From NCBI GenBank assembly GCA_950295325.1, contig OX485808.1, forward strand, positions 31,893,180 to 31,957,179: a stretch of DNA of 64,000 bases, in the 5' to 3' direction. The position numbers and the translations under genes were made by a program. This document shows positions 49,084 through 59,665 of this stretch, one piece after another (position 1 is the first letter of the stretch; each line of letters opens with the position of its first letter). The notes under the pieces were generated by a model. The model saw nothing but the letters and a program-made list of their open reading frames with translations, did not search any database and had not been told where the DNA came from. The DNA comes from Polytrichum commune. Lineage: Eukaryota; Streptophyta; Polytrichopsida; Polytrichales; Polytrichaceae.

Positions 49084-52000
49084 ATGGTGTGCGGAAGAAT
49101 GGAGGTTGTAGGCGTGGGCGTGGGCTTAGGATTTTCTTCGTCCTCTTGCTCTCCCTGTCGCGATTCCTCCACTCTTAGTTTTAAGGTTAGGCGAAACTTA
49201 GGTCCTCAAGCTCCGAGAGAGTCGTCACCGCAAGCAAGGACGAGTAATTTAAGTATGAAGCAAAACAGGCAAGAATTTATCAAACACGACTGCTTTCTAG
49301 TGCATTCCAGGACACGCAGATCGTCATTCATCACCTCCGTTGCAGCAGACTCTACACCGCAGGTCAAGAACAGGGACTCAAAAACAGAAACAGAAACAGA
49401 AACAGAAACAGAGGAGAACGACAAGGAAGACTCCATTCTCCAGAACATTCTTCCTTCCTCCTTAAACCCCCTAGACTCCTCTGACGAAGAATCAAAGAAG
49501 AACCCCGTCACAGAGTCCCCAGACTTCAAAGGCCACAGTCCACCAAAACCAAGAACCGTCCCCTACATCCCCGCAGACTCCTCCGGAACGTTAGTCTCCG
49601 AGGTAACACTTGATGGCGACGACCTAACCTTCCACGAGCTTCCAGAGCCTTTCACAGGACAACAACAAGAAGGTTCCAGAGACCCTAACCCCGTGATGCG
49701 TTTCTTGAACCCTAACGGCCGCGAATTCTCTCTTGCGGAGGTAGGAGGGATTTGGAAAACGGGGAAGGAAGCAGGCGAGGCGCAAGTACCCGACCTCACC
49801 GTTTCGAGTTACGATGTGAAGGATGGCGATGTGTCACCTCTTGCGCAATGGACGTCCACGGAGCTCACGATGCAGCACTCGCAGCTGGCGAGGATCGCGA
49901 CCGACTTGGTGTACTTGCAGAACGCGTTTGCGTTCTTCGGAGGGGTTAGAGTTGTGGAGGCGTTGTTGAGTGTGTACTCGACTTCCCCTCCGGACGTTGG
50001 GAAGTTGAAGGAGCTTCTGAATGCGCTTGACCCCGTTACGATTGCTTGGCTGGCGCATAACTTGAGGCAGCCTGTCGAGGGGATTCTTAATGTCGACCCG
50101 GTGGATTTGGATAGGGTTATTAATTTGAAGGCTAATTTGTGGGAGGAGCTTCATAAATTCTACGAGCGGCAGTGGAAGGTGGTAAGTTGATTGGAATGCC
50201 TTGGAACCCCAGGATCAAAATTCTTGTCTGAGGGTTATGTGTAGTTTGAAATTCTCGTGTAAGATGATGGTAATGGCATGGTGTGTATTGATTAGTGTCG
50301 ACATCTGTTGTTCGATTGGAGAAGCTTTTGAATCCTCTAGAGCAAGGATTTAGGATTCCCCAACCTTAAACCCCAACCTCAATATTGTCATACCTTAGAT
50401 TGTCATTTCAAGTTTCAGAGGCTTAAGGCGAATTTGTGGGAGGAGCTTCATAAATTCTACGAGCAGCAGTGGAAGGTGGTGAGTAGATTGGAGAACCCTG
50501 GAACCCTCGAACTGAAACCTCGTGTGAGGACTATGTGTAATCTGAAATTGTTGTGTAAGATGATACTAATGACACGGTGTGTACCGAATCGTATGTACCG
50601 ACATCTGTTGTTCGATTGGAGAAGCTCTTGAATCCTCTAGAGCAAGGGGTTAGGGTTCCCGACCTCAATAATCCCAACCGTAATACCTCAATATTGGACG
50701 ACATTGGACACATGCCACCCCAACCTGGAAATCTCAATAATTCGTATTGAGGTCCAAGGGGCTATCTAGGGTGATCAACTTTAAGGCCAATCTGTGGGAG
50801 GAGGTTCACAATGTCTATGAGAGGCAGTGGAAGGTGGTAAGTTAATTGGAGAAATTTTTAAACCCTAGAATCGGAATTCTCGTTGAAGATGATGATGGTA
50901 TAGGTGTGTATTGAATAGTATCGACATCTGTTCGATTAGAGAAGCTCCTTAATCCTCTAGAGCAAGGGATCTCAATGATCTCAACCATGATACCTCAATA
51001 TTGGATGACAATATAGGTTTTGAGGTTGGGGTGGGCATGTGTCCAACCTCAACCTAAGGTACGTGGGCAAGAAAAGTGACACACATACCTGAGATTGTCA
51101 TTGCAAGTTTCAGAATTCAAGTTGAGATGCAAAGGTATGTGGTCACTCACGCCTATATTTGAGTGCAGTTTGTAGTGGAGAATGGACATAAAAAAGACAC
51201 TTGTTGCGATGAGAGTGGGCTATGCATTCAACCATATCTAGACACTATTCTAGGTTCAACATTGAACACAATTGGGAGGGCCTATGCAACCGCTTAAAGA
51301 GAAAGATGATCTTCACTTTCATTCCATCTCAACTTCGATTCTGAAACTTGAAATGACATCCTACATGGATCTCAATTGCTAACCGGATGCAACAATTCGT
51401 GACTTAATTCCAACGGCCAAAATTATTTGTGGAGTTGGAATTGCTCACAATAGGGCCAGTACCTTATATATTATCACCCAATATTGAGGTAATAAGGTAT
51501 TGGGTTGGGGTTCAGGTTGGGGTAGGTATGTGGCCCTTCCTCAACCTATATTGTCAACCAATATTGAGGTATTAGGGTTGGGGTTGGGGTTGAGGTTGGA
51601 GCAGCCTTGGGCTGTAACTCGGGGGTTTAGGGTTTTCGCAGCACGTCGATTGTTAGATTGCAACAGTCTTGCAAATGTGAAACTATGTGAGTAATTAACG
51701 ACATTATTCTCTTTGTGGATTACTAACAGTTGCTGGTCGGAATGTGGTGCTGCAGATGGCCACAATCGCCATGGCGAGAACATTAGGTATTGTTGCATCT
51801 CACGTACCCACTGCTGAAGTGGTCACAACCAAAGTCAAATTCTTGTGGGATGCTCTTATGGCATTACCAGTGTTCTAGTTTGATGGGATTTAATTTCCGA
51901 GGGCTTGCGAAAGGAATTATTGTACAATCAATACCGTTGCAGAATTTCTCATTGAACCTGCTCAACATAGGAAAGGTAAATGTACAGCTGATGTCTCTTT

Positions 52001-53269
52001 CATATGAATATTTAAGAAGCAATTTAGGTCAAGTTTTCAGCATTGGTATAGAATTTTAGAAATCATGTCAACATCAGACAGATGTGGATGAGATTTCATG
52101 TATTTGTACTTGTAAGCGAGTTGCTCAGATCCTGTGAGCTGATCCTCTGGTGCACCTACTTAATCTTTGGATTTATTCATTTTCAAACCGATTTCATAAC
52201 GGAAGTGGGCCATATGCGGTCACTTTTCCTAATTGGACACCTATAAGTTTCCAATTCATATTTTCTTATCTATGCAAGAAAACATTTTGGGCTTAAAAAA
52301 TTGCCCTCAGCTCTTAAATGGTCGGTATAAGGACCATTCACCTTATTTGAGTGGTGTATGATATGGCTTTGTAGTTAAGATATAAGAACACCAAAATATC
52401 ATGTATTATGATGAGAGTGGACTATGTGCTCAAAATGTAGACACCATTTTAGGTTCATTAGTTTATACAATTGGGAGGGCCTATGTGATCTCTTAAAGAG
52501 GTGAGTTTTTACTTGAACCTCCTATAACTTATGGATCTCAAATCTAATTCTGAAACATGAAAACGCAATGACAATCTTTGTGATTTGCAATTGTGAACTG
52601 GATGAAACAATTCCTGAGCCGATCCAATGGCCTGTGGACTTGGAAGTGCCCACAATAGGGCCACACACCTGAATCATAATCATAGATCCAGTGAAGTTTG
52701 AAGCTTTTGTATGCACTGAATTTGTGATGAAAGTAGTTCTCTATCATGTGGCAGTAGCAGTTTTGTAGAGATTGTGTTTAAGATATCAAGTCGATGTTGG
52801 ACTTCGATATGTACATAGAAATGTAATTTTATGCATTATTAAGCTCCTCTGGTGCATGTACTCAATCTACTTAATGCTGTGATTATTCATTTCAAAACCG
52901 ATTACACTGATTAGTGTGACAATTACAAATTGGGGAAAAATCATCTCGAATCTCGGCGTTTTGTCAAGTGTCTTTCAACAGTTTTTGGAGACTCTGTTTG
53001 ACATTTTTGGTTGTTGGCTTATTATGACATTGGATTCTGGCAAGACAACAAAATGGAAATATTTTGCTAGTTTTTGCTTTACACAGGCTATGGATTTGAC
53101 AAGAATTGACAAGGAATCATAAAATCAAATACATTTGCAGAATTTTATCAACCAAGTTGCTCAAGATCGGAAAGACAACACTGGATATGATTTGTCGAGG
53201 ATATCGGTTGTTGGAAATTCTGCACTTGCCAGTGTCGCATTCATCTTCTTTGGATCAACCGATTGGTAG
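49084..53269 (+). CDS. Probable plastid-targeted protein of unknown function, multi-exon
   Basis: Exon 1 (49084-50181, 366 codons) starts at the first ATG of the frame and ends at AAGGTG|GTAAGT in phase 0. Residues 1-60 are Ser/Arg-rich and nearly free of acidic residues, like a chloroplast transit peptide. Residues ~100-111 are a Thr-Glu run from an ACAGAA hexanucleotide repeat. The compact part from ~215 on (LAEVGGIWKTGKEAG; TELTMQHSQLARIATDLVYL; WLAHNLRQPVEGI) looks conserved, but I cannot name the family. The last exon (53141-53269), preceded by ACATTTGCAG, begins in the same phase with NFINQVAQDRKDN and ends with a hydrophobic tail and STDW. Between them lie duplicated exon ends (50128-50836) and a decayed exon (51756-51971). 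The true middle exons are uncertain, and the locus may be partly degenerate. Confidence 0.68.
49380..49414 (+). repeat. In-frame ACAGAA hexanucleotide repeat
   Basis: About five ACAGAA units encode alternating Thr-Glu in exon 1. As a multiple of three, length changes would keep the frame. Confidence 0.85.
50128..50836 (+). repeat. Three tandem copies of the exon-1 end with its splice donor
   Basis: The segment coding KANLWEELHKFYERQWKV plus the following donor and intron start recurs at 50128 (the true exon end), 50425 and 50783. Copy 2 is a perfect cassette: acceptor GTTTCAG, then 60 nt (50419-50478, exactly 20 codons, phase 0) ending GTG|GTGAGT. Copy 3 reads RVINFKANLWEEVHNVYERQ and ends GTG|GTAAGT behind a weaker acceptor (CTATCTAG). 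Intron landmarks (GACATCTGTTGTTCGATT; CCTCTAGAGCAAGG) are copied too, and an acceptor copy GTCATTGCAAGTTTCAG lies near 51098-51112. The spacings are 297 and 358 bp. Confidence 0.85.
51113..51465. repeat. Long-TIR-type arm, type III, in the gene's intron
   Basis: GAACACAATTGGGAGGGCCT, GATCTTCACTTTCATTCC and GAATTGCTCACAATAGGGCC match 52400-52680 in order. It lies within the intron region of the plastid-protein gene. Confidence 0.6.
51756..51971 (+). pseudogene. Decayed internal exon of the same gene
   Basis: It follows a branch-point-like TACTAAC (51721) and acceptor GTGCTGCAG. One frame reads MATIAMARTLGIVASHVPTA, then EVVTTKVKFLWDALMALPVF, then two stops (TAG, TAA), then NTVAEFLIEPAQHRKG up to a GTAAAT donor. 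The end resembles the start of the last exon at 53141 (AATTT..TTGCTCAAGATCGGAAAG against AATTT..CTGCTCAACATAGGAAAG), so it may be a duplicate of that exon. The stops make inclusion truncating. Confidence 0.5.
52230..52690. repeat. Long-TIR-type arm, type III (terminus to the left)
   Basis: CCTAATTGGACACCTATAAG at the outer end, then ACAATTGGGAGGGCCTATGT and GGAAGTGCCCACAATAGGGC. Second repeat insertion in the same intron region. Confidence 0.65.
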
Positions 53270-53699
53270 AAAGCATTTGATAGATAGTTCTCTAACAGTG
53301 ATTGAATTTGAGATTTATTGGTCAATGTGCCTTAGCCCTTAAGGGAGTTGGTAAGCTATACACTTTCTTATGGTGTATGTAATAGTTTGTACGAACCCCA
53401 AACAATTATTATAGCCAAATTTTGCTGCGTATATAAGAGTGAAGATAATTTTAAACGGTGTACCAATAAGAATAAGTGTAAATCTGGTCAAATGTGACAA
53501 TTGTGTTAAGAGCAAGGCAAGCGATTCTTGCATTTGCATCTGGAAACGGAAAGTGGCTTCCATGATGATGCTGATGCAGATGCAGATGTAGGTAATCCTG
53601 CCACTCATCTTGCATCCCAGCTTCTGTTTCTTACCCAACCATTTAGTGCATGTAATATATTTGTATATCAAGTTGAGGCCCTTATGAATTAAAAAGATT

Positions 53700-53945
53700 T
53701 ATTTCTTGAAAATAGGTAATTAGACATGTATTCATAAGATAATTAGATAATCAGTTAATTAGATACAGTAATTATATTCAAATAATTAGATAATAAAATT
53801 TCTAATTAGATAATAGACTAATAAAATAATCAGATAATATATTAAATGATTAGGTAATCAGGAATTAATTATATATAGGATAATTAGGTAATTAGATAAT
53901 AATGTATTAAATTACACAAATAATACATACAATTATAGACAAAAG
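53700..53945. repeat. AT-rich degenerate repeat (AATTAGATAAT-type)
   Basis: Dozens of variants of AATTAGATAATCA downstream of the plastid-protein gene. They continue at 54290-54515 after a family C element. Confidence 0.75.
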
Positions 53946-54042
53946 AGGCTAAGGCCTCAATTTAGATCTACAAATTATACTGTTCCAACTTATTGATTGT
54001 CATCTGCTTTTTGGTATGTTCTACATCCTAGCATTTTTGTAA

Positions 54043-54275
54043 TGAAATATTGTCATGGATGATTGAAATCTGGATGAAAAAGCACTTAACAACTTACAAT
54101 AATTGCAACATTGTATAACTATAATGCCCAATTGTTTTTTTACAAGGAGTGCCAAATAAACTTAGATTTACATTTAGTGTTGGTGACATTGCATGTGTGT
54201 TTAACAATTAGTATTAAGCAAGTAAAAAAAGAATTTGTGACACTAAATACAATATTTTGTGTGTTGTTAAGCGCA
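54043..54275. repeat. Repeat family C, copy 2
   Basis: Homologue of 5394-5592. It splits the AT-rich array into two blocks, so it probably inserted into it. Confidence 0.6.
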
Positions 54276-54289
54276 TAATATTGCTAATT

Positions 54290-54515
54290 GCATTGAAATT
54301 AGGTAATCAGACACATGTCAATTAATAGTTAGGTAATGAGATAATCAAATAACTGTGGACAAATAATTAGATAATCGTGGTATTCTATACAATTAAATAA
54401 TTCTATAATCACATACAAAATAGCATATACATATTAATTACACAACTAGCTAATCAAATGATTATATACACATAAATAGATAATCCGTTCATACATTGTT
54501 AAATAATCAGTACTC
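54290..54515. repeat. AT-rich degenerate repeat, second block
   Basis: Same AATTAGATAATCA-type composition as 53700-53945. Confidence 0.7.
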
Positions 54516-54954
54516 ATCTAAATCTCATGTATGCAAGGACGAGTAAGGCACTCTTGCATTTGCATCAAAAATGTAAAGTGCAAATGCATGTGTAGATCTA
54601 GGATGAGTTGGCAAGCCCTAAGACATAGATGGTATGTATTTGAATCCGGGTTTGTATATGGTATATCTTCCTATATTTTCTTTTACACAAATGTATGCTA
54701 TGTTTGGAAGAATACAAATGATAAATGAAATAATTTTAGATGGGGTCACTCTTGACATGACCAACTAAATATAGAAATAATATATTTAATCATCTTTGTA
54801 TGTCATATTCAATAAGCAAGGCATGGATGAGTCACGATTTTGACCCCAAAATCTATAGTAAACTACCAATAATAACATGGTGCAAAATTTCTATCATATT
54901 TGTTCAACTTGTAAGCTTCCATCAAAATGTTTGATGTATATATGCCATCGAGTG

Positions 54955-55757
54955 TCAAGATGGCGTATGATTTTTGACTAGTTTCACTTGCTCCCCACTT
55001 ATTTGTAAGCTTGCTTGATCCTTCTGATTGGTAGGGAAAGTTTCAAAACATCCAAATCCTAAGTTACGTATCGGATCGTACCTCAATCTTTGAAGAACAA
55101 CAATAAAAATGAAAATAAAAATTTCCAAATAACATTGGTATTTTGTGCTCCGACCTGTACAAGAGACCAATCTCCTTTACACTGCTCACATTTTGCCAAA
55201 CTTCATCTAGGTGAGGACAATTGAATACAACCAATTATTATTGAGGCAATTTTGAAACCTTTCTTCACCGATTGCAGAAAAAAATGTAGATCTCGTGACA
55301 AAATGCGCAAGAAATTTGACCAAGATGTATTGAATTACAAGATGTACAAAAAATCATACCAACAACACTTATTTCAATCAATGTGGATCCTAGTTTATGT
55401 TGTCCGCAATTAAAGCTGGACCACATCAATCAATTTGAGAGTTTCTCGGAATTTGAATGCACCAAATAAATTAGCCACTTATCACTAGCCATGGTTGTCA
55501 ACACCGACTCATCACCCCCAACTCATTCATTCATGTACGAAGTTGACCCCTTCATTTTTGTCACATATGCATGTATACGAGCACAAATAACATTAATATC
55601 TCTAGCAAGTACTAAACAAAAGTCAACAAAGGTCAAACCAAACTTATTCTTCCGAGCATGTAGGGATTTGTACTCAAGGGCCAAACACTCTTTGCCATTT
55701 GGTGCCTATTCCTACATTTCACATTGTTTTGAGAGAAACAATGAAAACATAAGTTAA
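54955..55757 (-). pseudogene. Unrecognised coding-like remnants
   Basis: The minus strand has two coding-looking stretches: one near 55690-55530 (LEYKSLHARKNKFGLTFVDF then CLVLARDINVICARIH) and one near 55090-54955 (RYDPIRNLGFGCFETFPTNQ then KDQASLQISGEQVKLVKNH). They are in different frames with stops between. Composition suggests old protein-coding sequence, most likely from a transposon, but I do not recognise it. Confidence 0.3.
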
Positions 55758-55929
55758 TCCCATGGACATGAGTCCTCACATACATTATATTTTGGATTCA
55801 TTGAAAACGGTGCCAATGGTGGACATCCATGCCCGTAGAATCAATGTTGATTTCAAGTTATTGTGAACCACACCAATTTCAAAAATGTCGATGCTCTGAA
55901 ATTGGTGTGGTGTGTGGTCCACACTATTG

Positions 55930-57832
55930 AAAGTAAATGATGTTGATTTGAACATTGCAATGGATTAACATGTTTAAAAGAGATTGGACTACATTTTCAA
56001 ATATTTAATTTACTACTTTACACTCAATAGTGAACACAATTGGGAGGATCTATGTGTCCAATCAAGAAAATAAACTAAACATGCACTTCCGATACTCATA
56101 ACTAAATAAGGGAAGGTCTGATTTTCAATATGGTTTTTGCAAATATTTCGTTGTAGATTTGCTTATGCAACATGAGTTTTTTTTTTAAAATAAAATAAAA
56201 TAAAATAATAATCTAATCTAATTGGTAGAAGTTGGAACACATGAATACCAAATACAATTTTGACACCTAGGGGCAAGTTCTTTAATACCATTATTGATGT
56301 GGATTATTGATACCATGCATTCATATATATACTGATTCAACATTGGTTCAGTGTTGCCAAATCTACGTGACATTTCGAGGCGAACCGGATAAAGGATTGA
56401 CATATATTTGTACGGAAGTTTGCTTGAAATATAATGTGAGTTGATGCAAATGCTGATGTTATTTGATATTACAATGCAATTGTGAATGTGTGCATACAAG
56501 AACACAGGTGACTGATTTCCAGGCTTATTTCATTTGCTTAATTTTGAAGATAAGTTTGCTTTTAAAAACAAACTGGATTGTTGCGAATGTTGATGGCCCC
56601 AATTTGAGTCGATAATCTCAAATCGGATCGTTCCTTACCCTTCAATGCACTCGCTTCTGAGTTCATTCTGAAATGAGACTCTGGACAATTCAAATGTTTT
56701 GGAATCAAGAATCTCATATTCAAATAATCATTTCTGCTCACGTCAAAGCTTGTTCTCTTTCAATTTTGAGAGTCTTGTTACAGACAACACTCTATTTGCA
56801 TCGGAACTGAATAGAATGAAGGTCATAGCCATGTTAGAATGCTCTAGCCCAATACAGACTTGGAATTGGACAAGCATTCCAAGCAACAGAAGACCTTCTA
56901 AAATTATGTTCTCAAATTTGACAACTGAGTGTGTTCAACTTTGTTAGTAATCTTGTCCAGCTGCCTTAAGCCTTAAACCCCAAAAACCCTAAACCCCACA
57001 CCAATTCGAAGCTCGTTTATTGTCTGGAATGCTTGTCCAGTTCCTCATCTGTAGTGGGTGTTAGAATTGTATCATGATCTTCATTGAACTGGTGTTGGTG
57101 ATGAGAGATGACGAAGCTAAGGGAGAATGTCAATCCCTCCATTTTATATATACTTTTGGTGTTTTCTGTGAAGGATTGATTGCAAGCAGAATTGAGAAGC
57201 ATATTATTGAGAGATAATTAGAAGCTTACCTGACCAGTGCTGTCTTGAATTGCAAACATTCGAACAAAACTTGTGTAAACTTACTTCTGCGACGATGCTT
57301 GTTTCCCAACCTACAAATGTTTGCCATTTGCAATGCGCAAGCGACTCTCGCCGCTGTTTCGATTAGATTGCACTTTCGGATGTTTTCTCTCATCGGAAGT
57401 TTAGCCACCAACGTCATAGATGGAGCACATTTAAGTGCACATTGAATGTCGGATTTGTAGATCATTCGAAGTCATCGGTACCTTATAAGGTAGATGGCTA
57501 CTTGTTCCGGCTAGTCCACTTCTCCTAGGATGTGGAATATGCGATTAGTTCAAGATGATTACCATACCCAAATCGAGGTTGTAACCACTTTTGTCATAAT
57601 TTTTGGAGCTCATACGAATATCTTATTCCTAATCTAAGTGAAGCTTCTTGTGCTCATTAAATGGTCATACAAGTCCCCCTAATTATATTGATTAATGTTG
57701 AACCTAGAATGGTTATTTATTATGAGCATGTAGTCCAATCTCTTTTAAACACATGTCTTTTTGGTGCCCGTGTTTAAAGCCACACCAAACCACATATCAC
57801 TCAAGTATAGGTGTCCGATTAAGTAGAGTTAT
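55930..57832. mobile_element. Possible second long-TIR element enclosing gene-like sequence
   Basis: The left side (55965-56240) carries type I arm blocks (CATGTTTAAAAGAGATTGGA, AACACAATTGGGAGGATCTA, CTCATAACTAAATAAGGGAA). The right side (57475-57832) is an arm in the opposite orientation (CTAGTCCACTTCTCCTAGGA, GGTTATTTATTATGAGCATG, CACATATCACTCAAGTATAG). Both termini point outward, and the inside holds the gene-like patch 56660-57465. Only the outer ~200 bp of the arms match, so these could also be two independent insertions. Confidence 0.4.
57017..57259 (-). CDS. Candidate two-exon mini-ORF of 33 residues
   Basis: Minus strand: ATG at 57257-57259 opens MFAIQDSTGQ, ending exactly at a CAG|GTAAGC donor (exon 57230-57259). 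After a 141-nt intron with acceptor CACCAACACCAG, exon 57017-57088 continues in phase FNEDHDTILTPTTDEELDKH and stops at SRQ. Upstream sequence to 57465 is CpG-rich and open in another frame. Related sequence (LDKHSKQ) recurs at 56866-56900 on the plus strand and at about 60460-60500 on the minus strand. I do not know the family. It may be a fragment of a larger gene captured by the surrounding element. Confidence 0.35.
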
Positions 57833-58035
57833 CAATTAATCGTGGAGGGACGGAAATTGGATCTTGGCAATCCTCCAAGCTTCGACAAAAGCCTAGGCGG
57901 CCTCCATTGAGCATGGCCTGAAAATCGTAGATTAAAAAGTTCACATCAATTTACTGTAATTAGACCGACATGTGCACAAGTTACAAATCGGTACATGTGC
58001 AAATTAGTCCTCCAATGCTCATTCTGTATCATAAG

Positions 58036-58853
58036 GTATTGAGGCCTTAAAGTAACACTGTTCGTTTGGTGACACCAATTTTAATCCTTAAGCCTTCAAC
58101 AAGTGAGTGCAACGGTGCCATCGAGTAAGTCATTGTTAAAAGTGATTACCCATATGTGGCATTAAGAATAAAATAACAACCACTTTGCCCATTCATAATA
58201 GTGTTAGGGGGGGAATTCCAGCATAATTGGTCGAGATCCTAGTGTTTCAAGGTTCAACTAGTTACATGTTGACATCTTTTGGGTTTCCTTTATTAATTTG
58301 AGGTATATTCTATAGATTCCTCTTAAATGGTCGGTGATTTTCCTAAAGCCTTGAACTTCAACCGATTATTTCTCAAAGTGAGTCGGTTCATCTATAACTA
58401 GTGGTTGGTTTTCCCCGTTCTTTGATTCATAATAGTGGTGTAAGAAGGTTGCAAGAACACGCTTAGAAGAGCACCAACTTTGGCCAATCACAATGACTAA
58501 TAGGGGATCTATCTGCTCAATTAGGCGGTGTAAGAAGTGATCCACAAAAGAGGGACAACACCTTCATTTAATAAAAGATCCTCACCCGCAACAAGGTTGA
58601 TTTTGTGTTGATTCTCACTTAGCAATCCAACATCAATAGACAAGCCCCCCCCCCCAAGTGGAGAGTAAAAAACTCTTTTCTTAAGACGACTTTGCAGATT
58701 TTTGTAGGTTGCATATGAATTTATTATTTTTGAAATGTTTATGGTACACTATGTATAAATTTTCTAATCTATTGATTTTTTTATTTTAAAGTTTTCCAAG
58801 CTATATAACCCTCTTGAAATAGCAATTTTTTTAAAGTGTCACTTCAAGGCCTT
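58036..58853. mobile_element. MITE E, copy 2, carrying a family D insertion
   Basis: Inverted ends GAGGCCTTAAAGTAACAC and, inverted, AAGGCCTTGAAGTGACACTT. Apart from 58205-58424 it aligns with 43621-44197. Confidence 0.7.
58205..58424. mobile_element. Family D element with visible target duplication
   Basis: Relative to the uninterrupted copy at 43621-44197, this 220-bp segment is an insertion flanked on both sides by ATTCATAATAGTG (about 58192-58204 and 58425-58437). The duplication is therefore roughly 9 to 13 bp, in the range of MULE-type elements. The body carries the family D sequence (TTGGTCGAGATCCTAGTG; TCAACCGATTATTTCTC). Confidence 0.7.
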
Positions 58854-58945
58854 AAAGGTACTAACCTTAGGAATAGACCTTTGCAACCATTTTAAGTGAT
58901 TTCAAATGTCAATATTGCATGTTATGTTCCAGTTTACGCTCTAGA

Positions 58946-59096
58946 CACTACAAGCATATGAGTCCTAGGCAATTGACCTACGTCATCAGGAATTTGTCCT
59001 ATGTACTAGAAAATTTGCAAATCTAGCTTAGTGGTAGATTTGTATTGTCCTTTCAATGATGTGGGATGATTGCATAGGACTCATATGCTAGTAGTG
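58946..59096. mobile_element. CACTA-ended MITE, about 151 bp, copy 2
   Basis: Starts CACTACAAGCATATGAGTCC and ends with the inverse of CACTACTAGCATATGAGTCC. Same family as 10473-10625, in the opposite orientation. Confidence 0.75.
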
Positions 59097-59504
59097 TGAA
59101 GTTACATGCAAGCAAGTTAGAATGTGATGGATCATCCTTACAGTTACATTGGTTAAGACGGCGATGAGCAAACTTATGCTTGGAATGTTAGGGGGGTTAT
59201 GTTTACGGCATTTCTTGTGTTCATTCAAATGGAATTACACATTGGTACAGGTGGACGCATATGCAACTCTAGTTTCCAGTGTCTACTGAGTGAAAACACT
59301 AACTTACATGCACATGAGGTTTTCACAACACAACAAATGACTATAATTTCAATCACAAGGGTTGTGTACAACTCATAGTGACTAAAGAGGAAGCCACACA
59401 TGTTTGAAAACACCGGTTCGGTGGGCCAAGGTAAAAAATCCTTGGCCTTTAACATGTGCCTAACCTTGAGGAGCTTGGTTCAAGGTTAATGAAAATTGGA
59501 TTGA

Positions 59505-59665
59505 TGTGTGAGATCCTCAACCCTATATATTGATTATGTGTGAAATCTAAAACCCTAATATTGATTAATTTGTGAAACCTAAAACCCTAAGAAATTGAAT
59601 AATGTGTGAGATTCGAAACCCTAACTATTGATTGATGTGTGATCTTGAGACCCTTCACCCTAAAC
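59505..59665. repeat. Telo-box-bearing degenerate tandem repeat
   Basis: Four to five units of about 31-34 bp: TGTGTGA[GA]AT..., then AAACCCTAA, then ATTGATTAAT. Each unit carries CCCTA, most as AAACCCTAA, the plant telomere-type motif. Confidence 0.75.

Noticed and set aside
49206-49799. Minus-strand frames opposite exon 1 with Ser-Val repeats
   Set aside because: Antisense shadows of the plastid-protein exon; the plus strand has the longer frame, start context and splice donor.
53339-53671. Minus-strand frame of 110 codons downstream of the plastid-protein gene
   Set aside because: No recognisable domain, lies in the probable 3' flank, and is low in complexity (Met/Gln, Ile/Leu).
54955-55170. 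Possible real exon on the minus strand (LGFGCFETFPTNQKDQ)
   Set aside because: Coding-like, but without clear splice sites or a recognised family, and the neighbouring frame contains stops; kept only as an unrecognised remnant.
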